DNA from: Promethearchaeota archaeon Loki_b32
GTDB taxonomy: Archaea > Asgardarchaeota > Lokiarchaeia > Sigyniarchaeales > SOKP01
Length of the DNA stretch: 53,413 nt
Reading direction: 5' to 3'
Assembly (NCBI GenBank): GCA_005223125.1
Contig: NJBH01000028.1
Location: forward strand, 1 to 53,413
Made by a program: the position numbers and the translations under genes. The stretch's first letter is position 1. The number at the start of each line of letters is the position of its first letter. A model generated the notes under the pieces. The model worked only from the letters and a program-made list of their open reading frames with translations. It had not been told where the DNA came from and did no database searches. Of the stretch, positions 24,890-33,401 are shown one piece after another.

Positions 24890-26476
24890 TTAGTTGGAAA
24901 AATCTTTTAAAATTTTTAGAGCAAGTTCTCTAACATCTACATCAACATCCCTTGAAAAATGTTTTAATAGTAATTTCAACTCATCATCTTTATCTTCAAA
25001 TTTACTTAGTGCTTTAATGATGCTATATCTTACTATCCAATCGTTATCATTTACCATCTCTAGAAAAGTATCATAAATTCTTTGATTTTTTAACACACTT
25101 AATATTTTTATAGCATTTCTTTTAATCTGATAATTAGCACTCTTTAAATCCTGGATTAGGTAATTAATCACTTTTTCTTTTTTAAAATCATCAAGGAGGT
25201 AATACATTCTAAAAAAAAGAGATTGCTGCATACGTTTTGTTAAACCCGGAACTTCAGGTAATTCATGATTGGTTCCCTCTCCTGCACTTATTTGCTTCTC
25301 TTTTAATTCAGTAATTGTTTGATTGAGGATTTGATTTTCTTTTTGAATTTTTAATAACTCTGTTTTAGTGTCATCGAATTCTTCTCTTAGTTCAGCAAAT
25401 TGTAAAGCATCCTCAGTTGAAACTATTACAGGTTTACTAGGCTTTTCTAATTGTTCTTGTAGATATTTAACTTGTGCTTCAAGATTTTCTATTTCCGACG
25501 TTAATGTATTTATTTTCTCATGAGCTAACCTTAAATCTTCCGCATCTGCTTTTTCTATTTGTTCTTGTAGATATTTAACTTGTGCCTCAAAATCTTCTAT
25601 TTCCAATGTTAGAGTATTTATTTTTTCATTGGCCAACCTTATATCTTCAGTATCTGCTTTTTCTATTTGTTCTTGCTGTCTAGCTTTTAATTCTTCAATT
25701 TCTGAGGTTAAAGCATTTGTTTTTTCATTAGCTAATTCTGCTTCTTTTGAAATTGCTTCTTCTACGCGTCCTTGAAAATTTGTTTTTAAAAATTCTAGTT
25801 CTGATGATAATTCATTTATTTTATCATTTGATAATTCTGATTCGTTCGAAATAGCTTCTTCCAATCGTTCTTGAAATCTAGCTTTTAAAGATTCTACTTC
25901 CATACGTAATAAACCATTTTCTTCCATTAATTGGAAGTTTAATCTTTTTATATTAATTAATTCTTCGTTTTCTATGGGTTCTTCCTCGTCCTCAATGAAA
26001 AGTTCATCTTCACTTAATCTTGATTCTAAATCTTCAAATTTATTTTGTAGAAATTCAATTTGATTTTTATAATCTTCATTCTCTTCTTTTAATTTGACAA
26101 TTCTAGTCTGAGCTTCGAGGAATTCTTTATTAGTTAATTTTAATTGACTTGAATCTTTATTGTTCTCAATAAATGCAGTGAGTTCATCAAATGTAACATT
26201 TAATTTTTCAATTTCAATCTCTTTTTCATTCAGTTCTTGACGTTGGGAGGTTATCATATCTTTTAAGATATCAATTTCACTAGGTAATTCTGCTTTTTCG
26301 ATTTCTTCATCTTTCATTTGACTCTGAAGATTTTGAATCAAGAGTTTCTGTTCTCTTATAGTAAAATTCATTCGATTTACTTCTTCTTTCATTGATTGAA
26401 TCTTTTGCTCTAATTCTGCATGTGATTTAGAATTTTTTTCAACAGTATTGATCATATCTTTCAAATCCCTGCTCAT
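24890..26476 (-). CDS. Long coiled-coil protein with C-terminal HEAT-like repeats
   Basis: A 528-residue protein. Residues about 1-385 are predicted continuous coiled coil, rich in Glu, Lys, Leu and Gln. They contain repeated units of about 33-36 residues: EKINTLTLEIEDFEAQVKYL is followed by EKINTLTSEIENLEAQVKYL. The last 110 residues form HEAT-like helical repeats (IKILSVLKNQRIYDTFLEMV, VRYSIIKALSKFEDKD, VRELALKILKDF). There is no membrane segment or nucleotide site. The layout suggests a structural or tethering protein with a protein-binding tip. Function unknown. Confidence 0.75.
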   Translation of the reverse strand: MSRDLKDMINTVEKNSKSHAELEQKIQSMKEEVNRMNFTIREQKLLIQNLQSQMKDEEIEKAELPSEIDILKDMITSQRQELNEKEIEIEKLNVTFDELTAFIENNKDSSQLKLTNKEFLEAQTRIVKLKEENEDYKNQIEFLQNKFEDLESRLSEDELFIEDEEEPIENEELINIKRLNFQLMEENGLLRMEVESLKARFQERLEEAISNESELSNDKINELSSELEFLKTNFQGRVEEAISKEAELANEKTNALTSEIEELKARQQEQIEKADTEDIRLANEKINTLTLEIEDFEAQVKYLQEQIEKADAEDLRLAHEKINTLTSEIENLEAQVKYLQEQLEKPSKPVIVSTEDALQFAELREEFDDTKTELLKIQKENQILNQTITELKEKQISAGEGTNHELPEVPGLTKRMQQSLFFRMYYLLDDFKKEKVINYLIQDLKSANYQIKRNAIKILSVLKNQRIYDTFLEMVNDNDWIVRYSIIKALSKFEDKDDELKLLLKHFSRDVDVDVRELALKILKDFSN

Positions 26477-26681
26477 GATATCAACATCCGATCAATTTAT
26501 TTTTCTAAGAAATTAATCACACTTCTAATTTAATAATATTGGTAATATCTATAAATATTTAGTATTATCCATAGATTTCATATATGTTTAGATCTTATAT
26601 CTTACAGATTTAGAAACTGATCATATATTAACGTTAATTTAATTAAAGAAAAATAGATAATTTAAAATTTATTTAGTTTTT

Positions 26682-27158
26682 TCACAAAACTTTGATCTCA
26701 AGGATTTTATCCCCTTGTGCGATTGAGTCTACGATAGCTTGATCGGATGCACTAACAACTTTCCCGAATATTGTATGTTTATTATTTAACCATGGTGTCG
26801 GAACATGAGTTATGAATATTTGAGATCCATTTGTATTCGCTCCCGCATTTGCCATTGCTAAAATACCTGGTTTGTCAAACGTTCTCCCGCTTTGAAATTC
26901 ATCGGCAAATGGATAATCAATTTGTCGGCCTTGATAAGGAAAAGAACTAATACCCTTATCTTTTGGACCCCCTGTTCCACGGCCTAAAGGACATCCAACC
27001 TGAATCATAAAATTTGGGATAACACGATGAGATACAATTCCATTATAGAAATTTTGATTTGCTAAAAAAAGAAAGCTTGTAACAGTCATTGGAGCGTCAC
27101 TATCAAACAAATTTAGATTTATTTCGCCTTTATTTGTTACTATAATAACTCTCGTCAT
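26682..27158 (-). CDS. Cyclophilin-type peptidyl-prolyl isomerase
   Basis: Catalyses cis-trans isomerisation of prolyl bonds during folding. The fold is shown by DAPMTVTSFLFLANQNFY, SHRVIPNFMIQVGCPLG (catalytic Arg and the active Phe-Met-x-Gln), LAMANAGANTNGSQIFIT, and HTIFGKV. The 158 residues form a single domain without signal peptide, so it is cytoplasmic. The conserved Trp of cyclosporin-sensitive forms is replaced within PTPWLNNKHT, as in many prokaryotic members. Confidence 0.95.
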   Translation of the reverse strand: MTRVIIVTNKGEINLNLFDSDAPMTVTSFLFLANQNFYNGIVSHRVIPNFMIQVGCPLGRGTGGPKDKGISSFPYQGRQIDYPFADEFQSGRTFDKPGILAMANAGANTNGSQIFITHVPTPWLNNKHTIFGKVVSASDQAIVDSIAQGDKILEIKVL

Positions 27159-27303
27159 ACAAGAAGAAAAGTTGAAATCTTTTTAATAATTATGTTTTTA
27201 GACATCTTTTCTAGAGATGTATTTTTAATCAATGAAAAATTTAAAAATAATTACAATAATTGAATTTTATACAAGTAGAATATATTTAATTTCAGATTCA
27301 AAA

Positions 27304-29454
27304 ATGGCTAACAAAGACATCTCATTTTTCTTCAACCCTAAAAGTATTGCAGTAATTGGGGCTAGTGCAACAAAAGGTAAAGTTGGTAATACCGTACTAA
27401 CGAATATCATAAGTTCGGGTTATTCAGGTAAGCTTTTTCCAATAAATCCTAGAGCTAATGAAGTTTGTGATCTGCCTTGTTATAAGAATGTTTTAGAAGT
27501 TCCTGATGATATCGATATAGCTATTTTTGTTATTCCTGGAAAATTTGTAAATGATGCCGCAGAAGAATGTGGTAAAAAGGGAATAAAAGGATTAATCATC
27601 ATTTCAGCAGGATTTAAAGAAATTGGTGGAGAAGGCGTTGAACGAGAAGAACAACTTATTGAAATCGGAAAAAAATATAATATGAGAATTTTAGGTCCAA
27701 ATTGCTTGGGGTTAATTGGACTCAATTATAATGGTTCATTCGCAGCAGAAACTCCTAAGAAGGGAGGGATTGCCATGATATCCCAGTCAGGCGCTATGCT
27801 GACAGGAATGATGGACTACAGCATGACACAGGCTTTTGGATTCTCTTGTAATATTAGTCTTGGGAATAAAGCTGATTTAGGTGCTGTTGATTTTATACAG
27901 TTTTTAGCTGATGATGATAATACTGATGTTATCTTATGTTATTTAGAAAGTATTAAAGATGGAGATAGATTCTTAGAAGTTTTGCCTAAAGCGACTCGGA
28001 AAAAACCCATTGTCATATTAAAATCAGGTGTAAGTGAAGCGGGTGCCAGAGCTGCCACGAGTCACACCGGAGCATTAGCGGGAGCAGATATAGCTTATGA
28101 TTTAGCATTTGAAAAATGTGGAGTTATTAGGGCTAAAACAATAGAAGACTTATTTGATTATGGGGAAGTTTTCTTATATCAACCTGTTCCAAAGAAAAAT
28201 TCATTTGCAATAATTACAAATGCGGGAGGTCCAGGTATTGTAGCAACTGATGCATTTGAGCGAGAAGGCTTAAAATTTGCTGGATTTTCCGAACCAATTC
28301 TCCATGCCCTAAGAGCAAAATTACCATTAGAAGCAGCAATATTTAACCCAATTGATATTGTTGGAGATGCTGCCCCTGATCGTTATGAATTTACAATGAA
28401 ATCTATTTTTGGTTTAAATTCTGGTCAAGAGCTTGGGGAAATAACTACAGAAGGTGCTCTAATAATTGTTACTCCACAAGCTCAGACAAGACCTACTGAA
28501 GTGGCAAAACTTATCCATATGATTTCTGCGAATGAATTAAAAGAAAAACCAATTGTGTGTTCTTTCATAGGTGGAAAGAATATATCAGAAGGTAGAGAAT
28601 ATTTAAAGCAAAATCATATTCCGTGTTATAACTTTCCAGATCGAGCCGCTCATTCTTTAAAAACCTTAATAAAACGACGTGCTTATTTAAATAGTGCTCC
28701 TTTAGATAAATTGGAAATTCCTTCATTTGATGTTAATAAAAAAAGAGTGAAGGAAATATTTACTAGTGTTAGAGAAGATGGTAGGATAGTTTTATTAAGC
28801 TATGAAACTAGTGAAGTATTTGATTGTTACGGCATAAAATCTCCAAAATCAAGATTAGCTCAAACCCCTAGGAAAGCAATGGCATTACAATCTGAGATTG
28901 GAAAATCAGTAATGAAGATTGTTAGTCCACAAATTATACATAAAACTGACGTTGGTGGAATTTTGTTAAATATCGAAACAGAACAAGATGCTTTCGAAGC
29001 CTATATACAAATAGTTAACAATGCTAAGAAATTTGGTCCTCAAAATGCTAAGATTTATGGTGTTGAAGTACAAGAAATGATTGACTTCAAATCGCAAGAA
29101 AAAGTTAATGAGATAATTATTGGAATGTCACGAGATCCTGGTTTTGGTCCTATGCTCATGTTCGGGATGGGAGGAATATATGCAAATTTTATGAAAGATG
29201 TATCATTTGCATTGGCATATAAGTATACAAGAGAAAGTGCTAAACAACAAATAGAGAATACAAGAGTTTTTAGCCTTCTGCAAGGAGTAAGAGGTGAACC
29301 TGCCTCGGATATTGAAGCGATAATCAATGTAATGTTGAGACTTTCACAACTTGTTGTTGATTTTCCGGAGATAGTTGAATTGGATATTAATCCTCTTTTA
29401 GCTTTTATGAAGGGTTACAGTGCTGTGGATATAAAAATCACAATAAAAAGATAA
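27304..29454 (+). CDS. Acyl-CoA synthetase (ADP-forming), fused alpha-beta
   Basis: Converts acyl-CoA (acetyl-CoA or branched and aryl forms), ADP and phosphate to the free acid and ATP, the main energy-yielding step of peptide and sugar fermentation in archaea. The CoA-binding domain begins FFNPKSIAVIGASATKGKVG. ATSHTGALAGADIAY holds the His that is phosphorylated. The ATP-grasp part (about 500-715) has KIVSPQIIHKTDVGG and ELDINPLLA. I use the ATG at 27304 because the 24 codons upstream do not match the family. The next gene encodes a DRTGG-domain protein often found beside this enzyme. Confidence 0.92.
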   Translation: MANKDISFFFNPKSIAVIGASATKGKVGNTVLTNIISSGYSGKLFPINPRANEVCDLPCYKNVLEVPDDIDIAIFVIPGKFVNDAAEECGKKGIKGLIIISAGFKEIGGEGVEREEQLIEIGKKYNMRILGPNCLGLIGLNYNGSFAAETPKKGGIAMISQSGAMLTGMMDYSMTQAFGFSCNISLGNKADLGAVDFIQFLADDDNTDVILCYLESIKDGDRFLEVLPKATRKKPIVILKSGVSEAGARAATSHTGALAGADIAYDLAFEKCGVIRAKTIEDLFDYGEVFLYQPVPKKNSFAIITNAGGPGIVATDAFEREGLKFAGFSEPILHALRAKLPLEAAIFNPIDIVGDAAPDRYEFTMKSIFGLNSGQELGEITTEGALIIVTPQAQTRPTEVAKLIHMISANELKEKPIVCSFIGGKNISEGREYLKQNHIPCYNFPDRAAHSLKTLIKRRAYLNSAPLDKLEIPSFDVNKKRVKEIFTSVREDGRIVLLSYETSEVFDCYGIKSPKSRLAQTPRKAMALQSEIGKSVMKIVSPQIIHKTDVGGILLNIETEQDAFEAYIQIVNNAKKFGPQNAKIYGVEVQEMIDFKSQEKVNEIIIGMSRDPGFGPMLMFGMGGIYANFMKDVSFALAYKYTRESAKQQIENTRVFSLLQGVRGEPASDIEAIINVMLRLSQLVVDFPEIVELDINPLLAFMKGYSAVDIKITIKR

Positions 29455-29514
29455 AAAATAATTAATAATAAAGTTATAATAAAAATAAGGAAGGAATTAC
29501 AAGAAGGGAAGAAA

Positions 29515-30576
29515 ATGGTAGAAATATTTTATTTAAGTTCATTAGAAGAAAACGCTGGAAAAAGTTTTCTTTCAATTGGTTTTATTCAAAAATTAGAAAA
29601 AGAAAGAAAAAAATATGCCTATTTTAAACCAATAGGGATTCCTAAAAGTGCGTTTACAAATAAAGCCGACCCAGATGTTGGTTTCATCTTAAATACGGTT
29701 TATAAAACAGATCATCCATATGATTTTATATCCCCTGTATCGATTCCAGATGCATATTATGTTGATTTGGTCGACACTGGTAAAAAAGAAGAGTTTTTAA
29801 ATAAGATTAAAAAGGCATATGAGAAAATTACTAAAGATGTCGATTATATTGTTATTGAGGGTAATCCCAGCATCAGGAAATTCATTAGAGTAGGTCTTGA
29901 TGATGTTAGTATAGCGGAAACTCTCGGAATAAATGAATTGATCTACGTTTCAACAGAATCTACAGATCGATGTATTGACAATTTTTTCTTCGCTAGAAAT
30001 TATTATGAATTCCGTAATGTTAGTATTAAGGGTATCCTTTTCAATAAAATTGACTATGAATATATTGCACGAATTAAAGAGCTTACAAAAGACCATATAA
30101 ACAGATATAACATTCCTGTTTTAGGAATAATAGAAAAGAGTTTAGAGTTATTTTCACCTCGAGTAAGTGAAATAAAAGAGCAAATTGGAGGAGAACTAAT
30201 AAATGAACAGTCATCATCAGGGTTAAATAATCTTGTAGAAACATTCCTTATAGGAGCCATGAATTCACAGGCTGCTTTAAAATATTTACGGCAAGTTCAC
30301 CGAGCTGCATTTATTACAGGTGGTGATAGAACAGATTTAGCTATGGCTGCTTTAGATCAAAATGTATCAACTCTAATATTGACGGGATTTATTCAGCCAG
30401 ATATGGGAGTCATTACTGCTGCAAATGAAAAGGAGATACCGATTATCTTAAGCCCCTCTGACACATATACAACAATAAGAAATTTAGAACGGTTGAAACC
30501 AGGTATTCAAGAAGATGAGATGGAAAAAGTTCTCCAACTTATTGAAAAAGAGATTAATTGGGACTTGTTGTTATAA
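29515..30576 (+). CDS. BioD-like P-loop plus DRTGG-domain protein
   Basis: A 353-residue protein resembling the N-terminal half of long phosphotransacetylases. Residues 1-210 form a dethiobiotin-synthetase-like P-loop domain (LSSLEENAGKSFLSIGFIQK, KPIGIPK, VIEGNPS). The C-terminal DRTGG domain is RAAFITGGDRTDLAMAAL through LTGFIQPDMGVI. The catalytic phosphotransacetylase domain is absent. In archaea such proteins commonly neighbour ADP-forming acetyl-CoA synthetase and may sense nucleotide or acyl-phosphate levels. A ribosome site (AAGGAAGG) is placed about 24 bases upstream and another (AGAAGGGAAG) just before the ATG. Confidence 0.8.
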   Translation: MVEIFYLSSLEENAGKSFLSIGFIQKLEKERKKYAYFKPIGIPKSAFTNKADPDVGFILNTVYKTDHPYDFISPVSIPDAYYVDLVDTGKKEEFLNKIKKAYEKITKDVDYIVIEGNPSIRKFIRVGLDDVSIAETLGINELIYVSTESTDRCIDNFFFARNYYEFRNVSIKGILFNKIDYEYIARIKELTKDHINRYNIPVLGIIEKSLELFSPRVSEIKEQIGGELINEQSSSGLNNLVETFLIGAMNSQAALKYLRQVHRAAFITGGDRTDLAMAALDQNVSTLILTGFIQPDMGVITAANEKEIPIILSPSDTYTTIRNLERLKPGIQEDEMEKVLQLIEKEINWDLLL

Positions 30577-30688
30577 TTTATATGCTAGGTTTGCTTCATT
30601 TTTTCTTTTAATCTCTTGATAAAGAGTTTTTCCTTTTTAAATTAAGGTTAAATAAGATAAATAAAGAAAAAAAAGGACATATAATATC

Positions 30689-30913
30689 TTAAAAGAAGAA
30701 GCCGCCGCCGTTGCCGTTTAAACCACTTAAAATTATTCCTACTAAAACTAATGGTGCTATTATCCATAAAACTATTCCTACTACTCCTAAGGCTTTTGAA
30801 TCATCTTTAGCTATACCAATTGCTCCAAATACCATTGCGAGGATTGGAAGTCCTATTCCCCAGAAAGCATAAAAAACAAAAGTTAATACAATTGAAAGTA
30901 CTCCAAAAATGAT
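30689..30913 (-). pseudogene. Small membrane protein (DUF4190-like) without a start
   Basis: A minus-strand frame of 74 codons encodes two hydrophobic helices: GVLSIVLTFVFYAFWGIGLP, then AMVFGAIGIAKDDSKALGVV, then GIVLWIIAPLVLVGIILS, ending GNGGGFFF. The pattern of two helices linked by a short charged loop resembles DUF4190-type proteins. The frame is closed by TAA directly before the first helix with no ATG, GTG or TTG there. The first ATG (30835) lies inside the protein. It is probably a gene that lost its 5' end; a 48-residue product from 30835 is possible. Confidence 0.5.
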
Positions 30914-31040
30914 TTAGATAATTAACAATTCGTTTAAATTATAAATAGTAATTAAAATAGTAAATTTAATTAGAATTGAAACATGAATTCAAGTAATAGA
31001 TTTAGTTCAGCTATTATTAAACAAGTTAAAATGGATTTTT

Positions 31041-31277
31041 ATGGTTTCTCAAAGAGTTAAGGAAATTTCATATGCTATTCGTGAAATAGCCGCAGTTGCT
31101 AATAGAGTTGTTAAAAGTGGAAAAGAAATTTATCATTTAAACATTGGAGACCCTGTTATTTATGATTTTAAAATGCCGGAATATATTTCACAAGCTTTAG
31201 CTGATGCTTCTTTTAATGGGAAAATTTTTACCAATTTGATTCTAATTAGTGAATTTTATTGGAAATATTTCTTTTAA
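31041..31277 (+). pseudogene. N-terminal remnant of a PLP aminotransferase
   Basis: The frame reads MVSQRVKEISYAIREIAAVA, then HLNIGDPVIYDFKMPEYI, then DASFNGKIFTNLI. This is the beginning of an archaeal aspartate/alanine-type aminotransferase of about 400 residues. At residue 67, just where the substrate-binding loop begins, it changes to an unrelated tail and stops. The PLP lysine domain is missing and nothing resembling it follows. Alanine dehydrogenase starts 46 bases later, so the remnant sits where alanine metabolism is now served by another enzyme. Confidence 0.75.
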
Positions 31278-31323
31278 TTAAATTATAAATATTATATTTG
31301 CACTATATAGTTTTGAGAGAAAA

Positions 31324-32439
31324 ATGATAATAGGAATCCCTAAAGAAATAAAACTTGGAGAAGGAAGAGTAAGCCTTACTCCATATAATGTTGAAGAACT
31401 TATTCGTTTAGGCCATAATGTAATTATCGAATGCAATGCAGGAAAAAACGCAGGATTTAACGATGAGGAATATATAAAAGCAGGATCAAAAGTTTATGAA
31501 GCTAAAAAGCAGATCTATTCAAACTCAGACATACTTGTTAAAGTGAAAGAACCAGTCTTGGGAGAATTAAATTTTTTTAATCCTGGACCAATTTTATTTT
31601 CTTTCCTGCACTTATCTGCTGTCAAAGAATTGACAGATGTTTTTATGAGGGGTAATTCAACTGCAATTGCATTTGAATCAGTTGAATTAGATAATGGACA
31701 TTTACCAATTTTAATACCAATGTCAGAGATTGCAGGAAGGATGGCGTTGATAAAGGGTGCTAATTTGCTTACAATACATAATAAAGGTAAAGGTATTTTA
31801 TTAGGAGGCGTTGCTGGAGTTTATAGAGGTCATGTTACTGTACTAGGAGGAGGTACTGCAGGTGTAAGTGCTGCCTTAGCAGGGTATGGTTTAGGTGCTA
31901 ATGTAACAATTTTAGAAAAGAGTATTAAGCGAATTAGATATTTAAAAGAGATTTTACCTAAAGGAATTAATATCATTATGTCCAATACAAGAAATATAAG
32001 AAATAGTGTTAAAGAATCAGAAATTTTAATAGGAACAGTATTAATTCCAAACGCAAAAGCACCAAGAATAGTTACAAGAGAAATGGTTAGATCCATGAAA
32101 CCTGGATCTGTAATTGTAGATGTTTCAATAGACCAAGGAGGTTGTATTGAGACTAGTAGAGCCACAACTCATGAAGACGCAACTTATATTGATGAGGGTA
32201 TAATTCATTATTGTGTAACTAATATGCCTGGAGCGTATCCAAGGACAGCTACAGAAGCTCTTTCTGAAAGTTTATTTCCATACTTATTAAATTTAATATC
32301 TGATGATGATCTTATAAAAGTACTAAAAGAAAGTCCCCCATTAAGAAGAGGTGTTAATCTACTTAAAGGAGTTATAACAATTAAGGAAATTGCGGAAACT
32401 TTCAATTATCCGTATAAGCTCATAGAATCCCTTTTATAA
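31324..32439 (+). CDS. ald: Alanine dehydrogenase
   Basis: Interconverts alanine and pyruvate plus ammonia with NAD(H). The 371 residues show the AlaDH/PNT layout: [20 protein letters not shown] with the substrate-binding Arg, LVKVKEP with the catalytic Lys, SFLHLSA with the catalytic His, and the Rossmann motif [14 protein letters not shown] (about residues 170-183). [20 protein letters not shown] and [15 protein letters not shown] follow. Length is normal. It is probably monocistronic; the small membrane protein at 32470 may be co-transcribed. Confidence 0.94.
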   Translation: MIIGIPKEIKLGEGRVSLTPYNVEELIRLGHNVIIECNAGKNAGFNDEEYIKAGSKVYEAKKQIYSNSDILVKVKEPVLGELNFFNPGPILFSFLHLSAVKELTDVFMRGNSTAIAFESVELDNGHLPILIPMSEIAGRMALIKGANLLTIHNKGKGILLGGVAGVYRGHVTVLGGGTAGVSAALAGYGLGANVTILEKSIKRIRYLKEILPKGINIIMSNTRNIRNSVKESEILIGTVLIPNAKAPRIVTREMVRSMKPGSVIVDVSIDQGGCIETSRATTHEDATYIDEGIIHYCVTNMPGAYPRTATEALSESLFPYLLNLISDDDLIKVLKESPPLRRGVNLLKGVITIKEIAETFNYPYKLIESLL

Positions 32440-32469
32440 TACTAAATTAATTTTAAAAGGCTAGAATAA

Positions 32470-32748
32470 ATGGCGTCGGCAAGAGAAATAAAAAACGAAA
32501 GAAAAGCAATTTATTTTGATATCATTTGTGGCATCACATCGTCAGTTTTAGCATTAACTGGTATAACTTTTGCTGCTATTTCGCACCGGATTTATAGTAT
32601 GGGATGGTTCACAGTTAGTGTTACATTTTGGACTGGTTATTTATTATTCTCTTTTTTCTTAATAGGTTTAGGGATTTATACTTGGAAAAAAGAAAAGAAT
32701 TTTGATAGTACAGAGCCAAGAAAAGATATAAAAGCACCAATAGTTTAA
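32470..32748 (+). CDS. Two-helix membrane protein, unknown
   Basis: A 92-residue protein with two hydrophobic stretches (about residues 17-37 and 46-70) and a charged, lysine-rich C-terminal tail. No motif is recognised. The ATG comes 30 bases after alanine dehydrogenase, with AAAGG in front, so it may be co-transcribed. The 158-base gap beyond it holds no clear feature. Confidence 0.55.
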   Translation: MASAREIKNERKAIYFDIICGITSSVLALTGITFAAISHRIYSMGWFTVSVTFWTGYLLFSFFLIGLGIYTWKKEKNFDSTEPRKDIKAPIV

Positions 32749-32906
32749 TATTATTACTTTTTCGGTCCTTTTATACACTTCGAGCATGGATCGAAGAAGC
32801 TGTTTTTAATAATAAATCTTCACCTCATTAGAATAACTATGATTTGGGAAAGAATTCTAAAAAAAAATAAATAATAGAAAAAAATTATGATTAAATTATT
32901 AATTTT

Positions 32907-33401
32907 TTATTTATCTGGTGCTTGTTTTCCTAACCATTTTTCATAGAATGTATCAATATCTGGTAGAAAGTTAAAGGTTGTAGGATATCCGGGGGGTACA
33001 GCTTCAACGTCAAGGAGAGTAAAACAACCGGGGCATAAGTATTCTCTAAGTTCTTGCCAGGTAGGATCGCTTCCCATATCCTTGAGATAGAGTTCCTCAA
33101 TTGTTTCAAATGTATCTCTTACTCTTACTCGACATTTAGTTTTCCAATTTTCATTATAATTTCCAAATTCAAATCCACAGTCACATTTAACAATTCTATT
33201 ATTTTCCTTTAAGACTATGTACAAATGCTCATGAAGAGGCAAAATTATTTTTTCAGGCCAAGAAACACGTTCTTGTAGAATTTCGAGAATTTTTTCAAAT
33301 CTATCAGCATCCTTTCTTCCACTTATAATTAATCTTAATTCTTCCCAAGATAACTTTCCTTCAATCATCATTTCTAATGTTTTTTTATCATATTTCACCA
33401 T
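32907..33401 (-). CDS. acxC: Acetone carboxylase gamma subunit
   Basis: Small zinc-containing subunit of acetone carboxylase, which turns acetone, bicarbonate and ATP into acetoacetate. The match to the Xanthobacter-type gamma chain runs end to end: ILQERVSWPEKIILPL, then CDCGFEFGNYNENWK, CRVRVRDTFETIEE, EYLCPGCFTLLDVEA, and DTFYEKWLG. The two Cys pairs are the probable metal site. At 164 residues it is within a few residues of the reference subunit as I remember it. Its ATG abuts the stop of acxB, with GAGGTGGAT as ribosome site. Confidence 0.9.
   Translation of the reverse strand: MVKYDKKTLEMMIEGKLSWEELRLIISGRKDADRFEKILEILQERVSWPEKIILPLHEHLYIVLKENNRIVKCDCGFEFGNYNENWKTKCRVRVRDTFETIEELYLKDMGSDPTWQELREYLCPGCFTLLDVEAVPPGYPTTFNFLPDIDTFYEKWLGKQAPDK

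Noticed and set aside
32780-32850. Short minus-strand frame ending FFDPCSKCIKGPKK
   Set aside because: Only about 20 codons between stops with no start; may be chance.
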